Shown here one piece after another: positions 22,139 to 29,824 of a stretch of 64,000 nucleotides of DNA. The notes beneath the pieces are model-generated. The model was given only the letters and a program-made list of their open reading frames with translations, searched no databases and was not told where the DNA came from. The position numbers and the translations under genes are program-made. Location: assembly GCF_004102725.1 (NCBI RefSeq), contig NZ_LHQS01000001.1:663327-727326 (forward strand), in the 5' to 3' direction. Source of the DNA: Methanoculleus taiwanensis. GTDB lineage: Archaea; Halobacteriota; Methanomicrobia; Methanomicrobiales; Methanoculleaceae. Within the stretch, counting starts at the first letter, position 1. Each line of letters starts with the position of its first letter.

Positions 22139-23872
22139 CTACCCGTAATACTTTTTCAGAAACTCCCGCACCTTCTCCGACTCGATCCACCCGCGATCGA
22201 GTTCGTCGACGATCGCGTCGATGATCTTCGCGTTCTCTGTGATCTTCTCGCCGATCACACCTTCTTCCATCCCGGCGAGGCCGACGATGACCTGGAGGGG
22301 GTTCCGGATCTGGTCGTTTAAGATCGCGAACTGCTCGTAGTTCTTCTGAATCTGGCCGAATGCCTGCCTCTTGAGCTCGTCCATCTGCTTGCGCTCGGTG
22401 ACGTCACGGGCGATGGCGATGACAATGGGCAGGCCTTCGTGCATGACGAGGTGGGCGTTGACCTCGACGGGGATCTCCGTCCCGTCGGTGGCAGTATGCC
22501 GTGTCTCGTAGAGGACGTGCCGCTCCGCGAGAAGCCGGTGCATCACTTCCCGCACCGTCGTCTCCTCACCCTCCCCGACGATCGCGGCAGGATGGGTGCT
22601 CTCGAGGATCTCACGCTCGCACTGAAGCCGCCTGCACGCCTCGTCGTTCACCTCGACGAACCGTTCCGGCATCCCGGTCTCGTCCACGGAGAAGACGTAT
22701 ACGGCGTCGTTTCCGCTGTTGAAGAAGAGGCGGTAGCGTTCCTCACTCTCGACGAGGCGACCTTCGAGCCTTCTTTGCGCCGTCTCAAGGGCGCCGAGCA
22801 TCCCGTTGATATCGGTTGCGAGCGAGGTTATCTCGTCTCTCCCCGGAACCGTGACTCTGGCCGAGAAATTTCTGCTCGATCCGATCCCGCTTACGGTCGT
22901 GCTCAGAAACGAGAGGCGGGAGAGAACCGTCCGGTCGAGGAGCAGGAGCGAGATAAGGCCGAAGATGAGGCCGACTGCAATGAGCGAGAGGACGAAGTAG
23001 GTTGTGCTGAGCGTTCCCTGGGCGTAGATCTCACGTGGGATCGCGAGGCGGAGCATGAATGCCGGGTTGCCGTAGATGTCCCCGATGACGGCATACCCGC
23101 AGAGCGTGTCGTCGTTCAGCGGTTCGATGGATGTCAGGACGTTTCCGATGACAAAGTCGCCGGTTCCCCGCTCGATGAACGTCGGCAGGCTTGCGGAGAG
23201 GGCTTCCCGGGCTCGCGTCACGTCTTCGGGGAGGAGCGGGTCGTCGTACCGGTGCAGGGTGACCGGGAGCGAGGTGATCATCGCGATGCGGGTCACCTCG
23301 GCCTCGTCGAGGTAGCGCCCCATAACGATCGTCCCGAGCGGATCCCCGGTGCCGCCCCGGCCGATCACCGGGCGGGACGCGATCAGGAACGGCTGATCTA
23401 TGAGCGGCAGAAGCCCCATCACACCGGCAGGATGCCTTGCCGTATCGACGAGCGGCATCTCTGCGGCGAGATGGGGGAGGAGATCGGCCGGTACCGGCAT
23501 TGCCGCCCCTCCGATCTGGTCGTACGCCCTGCCGGCGACGACCTCCCCCGAACCGTTCAGGATGACGATGAGGTTCACCCCGAGCCGCTCGAAGGTCGGA
23601 TCGCTGATCTTCGGCCAGGTATTGTCGAGCGCCCCGCTCTCGAGGAGCCCGGCCGTCTCATCCCACGACGCCATCTCACAGGTGAGTGCGTCGAGAGTAT
23701 TGATATCGTTAAGGAGGGCGGAGACCATGCGTTCGACGTTCTGCCGTGCCTCCTCCTCTTCCACCTGCTCGAACCCCTGCAGTACGAAGGCATCGGATGC
23801 GACGTACAGGACGGCGATCAGCCCGATGAGCGTGATGGTCACGATGAGAATGGTCTTTGCCCGTATCTTCAC
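22139..23872 (-). CDS. Membrane sensor: CHASE4-HAMP-PAS with ATPase-less terminal hairpin lacking the histidine
   Basis: A 577-residue relative of the sensor at 6194-8368. Membrane helix about 5-27; CHASE4 about 30-285 (EMASWDETAGLL, ERLGVNLIVILNGSG); second helix 290-312; HAMP to about 365; PAS about 375-492; terminal hairpin with NDQIRNPLQVIVG (Gln521 where the others have His) and LDRGWIESEKVREFL. The codon is cag, read directly from 22304-22312 on the minus strand. The open frame reaches 23959, but the GTG at 23872 starts the protein at VKIRAKTILIV, matching its paralogue. It converges with cbiA ten bases away. Confidence 0.86.
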   Translation of the reverse strand: MKIRAKTILIVTITLIGLIAVLYVASDAFVLQGFEQVEEEEARQNVERMVSALLNDINTLDALTCEMASWDETAGLLESGALDNTWPKISDPTFERLGVNLIVILNGSGEVVAGRAYDQIGGAAMPVPADLLPHLAAEMPLVDTARHPAGVMGLLPLIDQPFLIASRPVIGRGGTGDPLGTIVMGRYLDEAEVTRIAMITSLPVTLHRYDDPLLPEDVTRAREALSASLPTFIERGTGDFVIGNVLTSIEPLNDDTLCGYAVIGDIYGNPAFMLRLAIPREIYAQGTLSTTYFVLSLIAVGLIFGLISLLLLDRTVLSRLSFLSTTVSGIGSSRNFSARVTVPGRDEITSLATDINGMLGALETAQRRLEGRLVESEERYRLFFNSGNDAVYVFSVDETGMPERFVEVNDEACRRLQCEREILESTHPAAIVGEGEETTVREVMHRLLAERHVLYETRHTATDGTEIPVEVNAHLVMHEGLPIVIAIARDVTERKQMDELKRQAFGQIQKNYEQFAILNDQIRNPLQVIVGLAGMEEGVIGEKITENAKIIDAIVDELDRGWIESEKVREFLKKYYG

Positions 23873-23985
23873 GGGGATCTGCCCCTTAAAGCCGGAGAGG
23901 AGCGAGCGGCATCCGGCGTTACAATTAAAAACGTTTTTTCGGGAGAAATATGTTGTCAATCATCACGGCCTGCCGCGGTAGGCCT

Positions 23986-24001
23986 CCTCTGTTTTCAGAG
24001 G
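23986..24001. repeat. Perfect short hairpin CCTCTG-TTTT-CAGAGG
   Basis: Six-base perfect arms with a four-base loop lie between the cupredoxin-like lipoprotein stop (24022) and the sensor start (23872), both on the minus strand. It could end or process the lipoprotein transcript, though no T-run follows on the minus strand. Confidence 0.4.
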
Positions 24002-24021
24002 AAAAGTTTGAGGGGAAGCCT

Positions 24022-24546
24022 TCACTGCCCCGTCGAATTTGTCTCACCCATCGTTCCGACGACGACGTTGCCGCTGGCCCCGGTCGTTTGCGATGTGTAG
24101 TTGTAGATGCCGGGGGTCATAAAGCCCCAGGTGAAGTTCTCTCCGGGAGCGATGAGGCCGGAGTCGAAGGCGTTCCCGAGCCCTATGCCGGTGACGGTCT
24201 GATTTTCGCTCCCTTCGTTTGTCCAGACAACCATGCTGCCGGTCGGAACCTCAAGGCTTGCAGGGTTAAAGCCGCTATCCTGGATGCTCACCGAGTACGC
24301 GGACTCGTTCAGAGTGGCGGGCGGTTCAGCCGGCGGCACTCCGGGTGGGGTTTCGTTCATCGCCGGCGTTTCGTTCCCCGTCATGTTCTCGGCCGGAGTC
24401 TCCATAGGTGTTTCAGTCGTCGTCTCGTTCCCGGGCAGCAGCCCGGGGAGGGTCTCGTTGCCGGTTACATTTTCCAGGGGCTGTGTACATCCGGCAATGC
24501 AGATGCCGAGTACAAGGAGCCCGAGGATACCATACCATAGTCTCAT
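24022..24546 (-). CDS. Cupredoxin-like lipoprotein lacking copper ligands
   Basis: A 174-residue lipoprotein: MRLWYGILGLLVLGICI with lipobox AGC at Cys20. A low-complexity linker (about 22-75) rich in N-E-T and N-M-T sequons suggests heavy N-glycosylation. The C-terminal 95 residues follow the plastocyanin/halocyanin pattern: SIQDSGFNPASLEVPTGS, MVVWTNEG, FDSGLIAPGENFTWGF, PGIYNYTSQ, and VVVG. The expected His-Cys-His-Met copper ligands are replaced (NQTVTG instead of an H-x-V segment, and YNYTSQTTGASG instead of Y-x-Y-x-C-x-x-H-x-x-M), so it probably does not hold a type 1 copper centre. Confidence 0.8.
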   Translation of the reverse strand: MRLWYGILGLLVLGICIAGCTQPLENVTGNETLPGLLPGNETTTETPMETPAENMTGNETPAMNETPPGVPPAEPPATLNESAYSVSIQDSGFNPASLEVPTGSMVVWTNEGSENQTVTGIGLGNAFDSGLIAPGENFTWGFMTPGIYNYTSQTTGASGNVVVGTMGETNSTGQ

Positions 24547-24674
24547 GAAGGCAATCGATACATTTCGTCGTTTATATAATTATCCCTGAATGTGGGTGCA
24601 GGGTGCAGCCCCGTGCCGACACATTTACCATCCGGATCGAACCGGCCTGGACAAAAAAGAGTTCCGGAGGTAAG

Positions 24675-25793
24675 TTAAAGAAACGAAAAGCTGCCGTAAC
24701 GCCCTCCGCCTCCGGGGTGCAGGGTTACCCGCCCGTTCCGGAGTGCATCGACGGCGTCTCCGACGGCAGGGTGAACCTCCCGGATCTCCCCGGCCGATGC
24801 TGCTGCAAGGACGGTGATCTCGCTCCCAAAGACTGCCAGAAAGTCGTCGTAGAGAGAACTGCACCGCTTTGTAAGGGGTGACGCGACCCCGAGTACCTGC
24901 ATGATAATCTCAGTGAGGGGGATGGTGTGCAGGTACGGCGGCCGCTCCCCCGGGACGCCGCCCCCAAGCTCGGCAGCCCGATCGGCGACACCCTTCTTGA
25001 TCCGTCTGCCGTCCTCCGGACACCGCCACCCGAGCATTCCGGCCTCTTCCCGGGTGTACTGGCGATAACACACACTGCAGGCGGTGCGGTTGTACTTCCC
25101 CTCCTCCGGGAAGAAACCGGCGTTCATCGTGATACGCCCTTCTCCGACGGCACCGAGTACCTCCCGGGCCGTCGGTGCCCGAAGATCGAGACCGGTAAAC
25201 TCCCTGCCGAGCCGGTGGGGTGCCGGGCTGTGGGCGTCGGAGTTTGAGATGAAGGGAACCGCGGCGAGTTCGGCGATACCGCTGCCGTACGATGTGTCGG
25301 CGGAGAGGCCGAGTTCGAGGAAGTCTATCGATTCCGCCCCGTAACAGTCGTGGACGCTCCCGGCATGGCCATATATCCCTGTCCACGGCGTGAATGCATG
25401 CGCAGGGCCGATCATGCCCCCGAGGTCATGCACCCGCTCTGCTATCGCGCCGCCCGTGAGCGCGACATGCGGCCGTCCTGCCGTGTCGATGTTTCTGCTA
25501 TGATCGGAGAGTGCCAGAGCAAGATCTGCACACCGGTCGAGATCCTCCATCAGGATCAGGTGATGAATGCGGTGGCAGTCCTCGACTTCGGCGGTGGGCA
25601 CGACGACGATCCCTTCGTCGTTCTCAAGAAACGTTGTCCAGGCTCGCCGCCACCCCGGGTGGAGTGCATCCCCGGTTCCAAGAGCTCCGAGCCCTTTTCG
25701 CCCCGCTGCACGAAGGAGCGCCTCCGGTGTCATCGACGGCGACGTCGCCATGGCGTAGGGCGAATGGATATGGAGATCGGCGTAGAGGTGCAT
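24675..25793 (-). CDS. PHP-domain phosphoesterase-like protein (TIGR00375 family)
   Basis: A 372-residue cytoplasmic protein. The N-terminal YADLHIHSPYA is the PHP metal-binding motif, followed by GTGDALHPGW, PTAEVED with CHRIHHL, IGPAHAFTP, and SNSDAHSPAPHRLGREF, which together supply the metal ligands. A CSVCYRQYT and RCPEDG zinc-ribbon-like insertion (about residues 231-256) is typical of the TIGR00375 proteins of archaea and Bacillus. Substrate is unknown. It follows the pac2 gene by 42 bases on the same strand and may be co-transcribed. Confidence 0.85.
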   Translation of the reverse strand: MHLYADLHIHSPYAMATSPSMTPEALLRAAGRKGLGALGTGDALHPGWRRAWTTFLENDEGIVVVPTAEVEDCHRIHHLILMEDLDRCADLALALSDHSRNIDTAGRPHVALTGGAIAERVHDLGGMIGPAHAFTPWTGIYGHAGSVHDCYGAESIDFLELGLSADTSYGSGIAELAAVPFISNSDAHSPAPHRLGREFTGLDLRAPTAREVLGAVGEGRITMNAGFFPEEGKYNRTACSVCYRQYTREEAGMLGWRCPEDGRRIKKGVADRAAELGGGVPGERPPYLHTIPLTEIIMQVLGVASPLTKRCSSLYDDFLAVFGSEITVLAAASAGEIREVHPAVGDAVDALRNGRVTLHPGGGGRYGSFSFL

Positions 25794-25835
25794 TTGTGCT
25801 GCTGGAAAAAAGAGCGAAGAGGTGGCGTGGCCGGT

Positions 25836-26582
25836 TCAGCCGATATAGGTCAGCTCTTCTGCCGCTTTGCTCTCTTCGGCTTCCCTGATCTTGGCGATGA
25901 TCTGCTCCATATCCTCTGCACGCTGCCGCAGAAGGGCCGGATCGATCTCGATCCCGAGCAGGCGGGTAAGGACGGCAAGGAGGCTCTCGGCACTCCTCGG
26001 GTCGACGATATAGCCGGAGGTCTCTCCCATCAGGCAGATCCCCTCGATATTCCGCTCTGCACCGAGGCCGAGGAGGAGGCCGGAGGCACCGACGATCATG
26101 CCGCCCATCTCGGCGGTCTGGAACGACCCGCCGGCTTCCTCGACTTCGGGTCGGAGGTGCTCCATATTCACGGCTGCGAAGATCCGGTTCTCGTCGACGA
26201 GGTGACCGACCCCGTAGCCGCCGAGGGTGTAGATCCGCTCGACGCCGAGCTCTTCGGCGATATCGAGGTACGCCTCGGTCAGGACGTAGTGCCCTGCAGG
26301 AGAGGTGCTCTGGAAATCGCCTACGAGGAAGAGGAGCGTCGTATCGCCGTTTTCGTAACGGTAGATCTCGTTGTTGACGAGGTGGGTGACACCGTTTTCG
26401 TCGACGATGACCTGCGGCGGGAAATGGAGCGAGTGGATCTCGGCGATCTTCTCCGCCCCGAGCTTCTCCATAATATATTCCGCCGTGAGCTTCCCTACCT
26501 GTCCGACTCCCGGGAGCCCTTCGATGAGGATGGGCGCCTTGATATTGTCATCCCGCAAAAAATGTATGGTTACTTCGTTCAT
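25836..26582 (-). CDS. PAC2-family proteasome assembly chaperone-like protein
   Basis: A 248-residue protein of the PAC2 (formerly DUF75) family. Motifs: APILIEGLPGVGQVGKLTAEY near the start, PPQVIVDENG, TLLFLVGDFQS, GGYGVGHL, and GASGLLLGLGAERN. Eukaryotic relatives help build the proteasome alpha ring; the archaeal role is assumed to be similar. The start overlaps the nop10 stop (ATGA), so it belongs to the ribosomal/aIF2 transcript. The C terminus is a charged helix. Confidence 0.9.
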   Translation of the reverse strand: MNEVTIHFLRDDNIKAPILIEGLPGVGQVGKLTAEYIMEKLGAEKIAEIHSLHFPPQVIVDENGVTHLVNNEIYRYENGDTTLLFLVGDFQSTSPAGHYVLTEAYLDIAEELGVERIYTLGGYGVGHLVDENRIFAAVNMEHLRPEVEEAGGSFQTAEMGGMIVGASGLLLGLGAERNIEGICLMGETSGYIVDPRSAESLLAVLTRLLGIEIDPALLRQRAEDMEQIIAKIREAEESKAAEELTYIG

Positions 26583-26731
26583 TCCCGTACCATCCTTCTA
26601 TATCGTCCGTACCTGTCCTGTGGCGAAAAACGTGCAGGATGAGCGACCCGTGTCCGGCACCCGCAGGCCGGACAGGTCTCTCTCAGCGTATAGGTACGGT
26701 CGTATGCGCAGCGTCGTATGCGGCCACTCAT
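26579..26731 (-). CDS. nop10: Nop10, H/ACA ribonucleoprotein subunit
   Basis: A 50-residue protein found by reading the minus strand between aIF2-alpha and pac2. It reads MSGRIRRCAYDRTYTLRET, then CPACG and CR, then RVAHPARFSPQDRYGRYRR, matching archaeal Nop10 with its CxxC zinc ribbon and the C-terminal PARFSPxDxYGxYRR segment. Nop10 stabilises the pseudouridine synthase Cbf5 in H/ACA guide complexes. The ATG is six bases after the aif2A stop, and its TGA overlaps the pac2 ATG. The gene order aif2A-nop10-pac2 is the common archaeal one. Confidence 0.95.
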   Translation of the reverse strand: MSGRIRRCAYDRTYTLRETCPACGCRTRVAHPARFSPQDRYGRYRRMVRE

Positions 26732-26737
26732 AACGCC

Positions 26738-27517
26738 TTAACCGGACTTCTGTTTTCGAACGAACTTTCCGGTGCCTTCAGCCCGCTCCATAACACCGAC
26801 TGCAGCGGCTGCGGCCTTCTCGATCGCCTTCTCAGCCGTCTTGTAGTCCGGTGCGGTCACTTTGATCCGATATTTGGGAGCACCTACGTAGTTTAAGTCG
26901 ATCTCGACGTCGTCGACCTTCGGCTGCGCACTTCGAAGAGCTCTTCGGATCACATTGACCCCGTCGGGCTTTGCCGACGTGAGAATCAGGTGCCCGGTGA
27001 TCGTCACCTTCGAGACCTTGACGTTCTCGTGGGCGATGGTGTTGAGCGACTCTTTGACCTTCGGGTCGAAGGTAAACTTCTCCAGCGACTCTCCGCCGGT
27101 GGCGACGATCTCCTCGAAACCCGGATATAGCAGGCCGTATTCGCGGTAAAACGCTTCTTCGATGGTTTTCCGCTCGACCCCCGTCGCCTCGGTCACGAAT
27201 CCGACCCACTTTCCGGCCTTCTGCTCGCTCTTCCACTCGTGGATCTTCTCACGCCGCTGGTGTTCGTTGACGTCTTTGAGAGAAAGGTCGATATGACCGC
27301 GTCCGGCGTCGACGTTCAGCACCTTGCAGACGACTTTCTGCCCTTCACGCACAAAGTCCCGTATATACTTGATCCAGCCTCTCGCTATCTCGGATATGGG
27401 GATGAGGCCCTGCCGACCGTCGTACTCGTCGAGGGTCACGAATGCCGCGAAATCCCTGACGTTCTGCACCGTGCAGACGACGAGTTCGCCGTCCTCGGGC
27501 CATTCTCTCTCACGCAT
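26738..27517 (-). CDS. Translation initiation factor aIF2 subunit alpha
   Basis: A 259-residue subunit of the aIF2 heterotrimer that brings initiator Met-tRNA to the ribosome. An N-terminal S1 RNA-binding domain (about 8-82; GELVVCTVQNVRDFAAFV, GLIPISEIARGWIKYI, GRGHIDLSLKDV) precedes the helical domain (KIHEWKSEQKAGKWVGF) and the C-terminal alpha/beta domain that contacts the gamma subunit. I start at ATG 27517 (MREREWPEDGE), the usual family start; an ATG four codons upstream overlaps rps27e. Confidence 0.95.
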   Translation of the reverse strand: MREREWPEDGELVVCTVQNVRDFAAFVTLDEYDGRQGLIPISEIARGWIKYIRDFVREGQKVVCKVLNVDAGRGHIDLSLKDVNEHQRREKIHEWKSEQKAGKWVGFVTEATGVERKTIEEAFYREYGLLYPGFEEIVATGGESLEKFTFDPKVKESLNTIAHENVKVSKVTITGHLILTSAKPDGVNVIRRALRSAQPKVDDVEIDLNYVGAPKYRIKVTAPDYKTAEKAIEKAAAAAVGVMERAEGTGKFVRKQKSG

Positions 27518-27525
27518 GTAACTAC

Positions 27526-27714
27526 TCACTCAAGTGCTGCCAGTATTTCAGCTTTTATGTTTGCCTTGCCGCCGGTGGGCTCTGCAAGGATATGTCCGCA
27601 GACTGCACAGTCTACAACGGTGCTTGCCTTCTCAAAGACGATCTGTTCGTTCTCGCAGTCGGGGCATTTGACCCGGTAGAACTTGCTCCGGTTCTCTCTG
27701 TTTAACTGTACCAT
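27526..27714 (-). CDS. rps27e: Ribosomal protein eS27 (S27e)
   Basis: A 62-residue small-subunit protein. Two CxxC pairs (CPDC and CAVC) around [12 protein letters not shown] form its zinc ribbon, as in all archaeal S27e. It starts seven bases after the rpl44e stop and is followed by aif2A, the standard archaeal order. Confidence 0.97.
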   Translation of the reverse strand: MVQLNRENRSKFYRVKCPDCENEQIVFEKASTVVDCAVCGHILAEPTGGKANIKAEILAALE

Positions 27715-27721
27715 GTATTGC

Positions 27722-28000
27722 TCACTCCGTCAGCTCGAATTTGCTAATTCTGAACCCTGCTCTCAGGTGCGCCTTGCCGCAGACCGCACACCGGTACCGG
27801 ACGTTGACCTTCTTGGTCGGCTTGTCGCCACCGGGCACCTTGGAGAACTTACCCATGTTACCGACGGTGCCTCTGCGTGCCTTCTGGCGGTCGATCCAGT
27901 TGAAGTGGCGGGTCTTGCCCTTCTTCACCCTCTCGATCTCGTGGATCTCATGTTTCCTGCAGAACGGACAGTATGTTTTAAATTTGACTGGCATCTTCAT
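27722..28000 (-). CDS. rpl44e: Ribosomal protein eL42 (L44e)
   Basis: A 92-residue large-subunit protein near the E site. It starts [19 protein letters not shown] and carries CAVCGKAHL near the end, giving the two CxxC pairs of the L44e zinc ribbon, with the conserved [18 protein letters not shown] between. The ATG at 28000 follows GAGGAT by six bases; ATG 27994 is a less likely alternative. A TATA-like box (28053-28062) just upstream suggests its own promoter. Confidence 0.97.
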   Translation of the reverse strand: MKMPVKFKTYCPFCRKHEIHEIERVKKGKTRHFNWIDRQKARRGTVGNMGKFSKVPGGDKPTKKVNVRYRCAVCGKAHLRAGFRISKFELTE

Positions 28001-28038
28001 GGAAATATCCTCGATGAAATTGATACAAAGTACCAATA

Positions 28039-28686
28039 TTACTTGTTAAGTCTAATATTTAAGGCTATGTTGCGCTCACAGAGCACATCTGCATTCCGCT
28101 CCGGGATCGTTATGATGTCTCCCTGCCGGAGGTGATAAACCCTGCCGTCCACACCCATGAACGAGTCCATATCCTGCGTGATATGCACGAGGGCGTACTC
28201 GGCGGCCACGCCTCCTGCCGAAGCGGCTCGCTTTCTCTTCTCCTTCGGTGCGGCCGGCATGGAGCCTGCTACGGGTTCGTCTCCTGCGGCCTCCCCGAGA
28301 CCCTGCGCCTCGTCGCCGAAGATGAGCGTGCGCCTGCACTCCTCGATGGCGCCGACGATCTGCCGGAACATCACCCGTTCGGCCGGGAGCATCTTCCTCG
28401 ACTCGTCCCGGTCGGTGTACTGGCCTTCGAACTGCTGAAATGCGAGGTCAAGGATCTGGCGCGTCCTGATCGAGAATATCTCCTGGGTGGTATCCCGGAT
28501 GCTGCCTATCTCCTCGATGATAAGGCTTCCTGCCCTCGTCTCGAGTGGGTTTGCGAGAGCGTAGTAGTCGTTCTTCAGTTTCTCGAGGTACTCTCTGGTC
28601 TCGTCGTAGAGGTGGGGCGAAATATCGGCGAGTCTCCCGGAGTGGTGCATATCGAGCAGGAGCTGGCGGAGTTTCTCAAGATCCAT
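28039..28686 (-). CDS. GINS complex subunit Gins51
   Basis: A 215-residue subunit of the archaeal GINS complex, which joins MCM helicase and GAN/Cdc45 at replication forks. The N-terminal helical A domain starts MDLEKLRQLLLDMHHS and holds DYYALANPLETRAGSLIIEE; the C-terminal small B domain (VHITQDMDSFMGVDGRVYHLRQGD...) identifies the 51 (Sld5/Psf1-like) order. The start at 28686 lies 11 bases inside priS. The priS-gins51 pairing is widespread in euryarchaea and supports the assignment. Confidence 0.9.
   Translation of the reverse strand: MDLEKLRQLLLDMHHSGRLADISPHLYDETREYLEKLKNDYYALANPLETRAGSLIIEEIGSIRDTTQEIFSIRTRQILDLAFQQFEGQYTDRDESRKMLPAERVMFRQIVGAIEECRRTLIFGDEAQGLGEAAGDEPVAGSMPAAPKEKRKRAASAGGVAAEYALVHITQDMDSFMGVDGRVYHLRQGDIITIPERNADVLCERNIALNIRLNK
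28053..28062 (-). promoter_or_regulatory. TATA box for the rpl44e-rps27e-aif2A-nop10-pac2 run
   Basis: TTAAATATTA on the minus strand lies inside the 3' end of gins51, about 55 bases before the rpl44e start codon. It predicts a start site near 28030 and a leader of roughly 30 bases that includes the GAGGAT ribosome site. Confidence 0.5.
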
Positions 28687-29824
28687 CGCTTCCCTCCCCG
28701 GCGACCTCGGCCATCCCACGGCAGCAGACGAAGACTGCAAGCGCTTCGGGGATGGTCGTGATGCCTTTCTGCAGCGTATAGGTGTTTCCGAGCAGCGACG
28801 TGGCGATGGCGGTCTTCATCTCGACCTTTACGTCCCGCTCGCCGAAGACGACCGCGTCCACAAGAGGGTCGAACCCGGCGAGTTCGTTGGCGCCGAGCGG
28901 CACGACCCGCATGCCGCTCCCGCCGTGGAGCGACCCCGGCATCCGGATCAGCCGCTTGATATCGGTCGTCACCGGCTCGTCCGCGTGCGCGCCCTTCGCC
29001 CGGACACGCTGCTCGAACGCCGACCCCTCTCCCGAGATGAGCGCCCGTATCGTGCGGCTTGCAAGCAGGCTCTCCGTCCGGCGCTCCCGCAGGTCGCCTA
29101 CGAGATCATCGATCTCCGTGAGAAATTCGGCCGCCTGTTTCTGTTTGATTCCCTTGATATCGGAAAGGATGCCGATAGCTTCGTCTTCGGGGAGACCTTT
29201 GAGCCAGAGGAGGTGCTCGCCGAGGGCGTCGAGATAGCGCCTCTTCCATCCGCCGGGGGGCGTGCGGACGGGTGCGAGCATCACGCCCGGATCGAGTCCG
29301 GTGCCGCAGACGTAATCGATGAGTTCCCGGCGCTCCTGGCTGCCCCACTCACGGATGGCGATATCTTTGACGTGAATGTGGTATCCGCGGCCGCCGGAGA
29401 AGACCACGGAGATCTCCCTGGCGGAGAATCCGAGCTCGCCGGTCAGCATCGCGATCAGCTTCTCGGTCTCCTCCTTGACCCGTGCAAGCATCTCCGCGTA
29501 GGGTCCGCGCATGATATGGTCGGCATCGAGGTCGAAGATCAGGTCTGCGCCGGTCCAGACTTTGTCGTTCATCGTCGGCGCACCCGGCATGCCGTAGTAC
29601 GCGGTAGAGTAGTACGCGTGGGCGGGAATCATGCTCCGCAGGTAATCGGCGAGTTCCCGCTGGTCGGTAAAGGCCATGTGGCGGCGCATTCTGACGTCGG
29701 AAGATGTATCGAAGAAGATAAAACCCCACTCCCGCTGCTCGAGGGACGACGGAGCGGGGAGATGGCCGTTCCGGTAATATTCGGTGAACCTCTGTTTGAG
29801 AAATTCGAGCGTGGCGGGTTTCAT
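28676..29824 (-). CDS. priS: DNA primase small (catalytic) subunit PriS
   Basis: A 382-residue archaeal/eukaryotic-type primase that makes the RNA primers for replication. Key motifs: DLIFDLDADH (about residues 98-107) with the catalytic aspartates, VVFSGGRGYHIHV (nucleotide-binding), and RMPGSLHGGSG. The frame is open back to 30241 through elp3, but the ATG at 29824 starts MKPATLEFLKQRF, the normal N terminus, and overlaps the elp3 stop by four bases. Confidence 0.95.
   Translation of the reverse strand: MKPATLEFLKQRFTEYYRNGHLPAPSSLEQREWGFIFFDTSSDVRMRRHMAFTDQRELADYLRSMIPAHAYYSTAYYGMPGAPTMNDKVWTGADLIFDLDADHIMRGPYAEMLARVKEETEKLIAMLTGELGFSAREISVVFSGGRGYHIHVKDIAIREWGSQERRELIDYVCGTGLDPGVMLAPVRTPPGGWKRRYLDALGEHLLWLKGLPEDEAIGILSDIKGIKQKQAAEFLTEIDDLVGDLRERRTESLLASRTIRALISGEGSAFEQRVRAKGAHADEPVTTDIKRLIRMPGSLHGGSGMRVVPLGANELAGFDPLVDAVVFGERDVKVEMKTAIATSLLGNTYTLQKGITTIPEALAVFVCCRGMAEVAGEGSDGS

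Noticed and set aside
24603-24881. Plus-strand ORF with a basic N terminus
   Set aside because: Most of it is antisense to the PHP-domain gene and shows no coding pattern.
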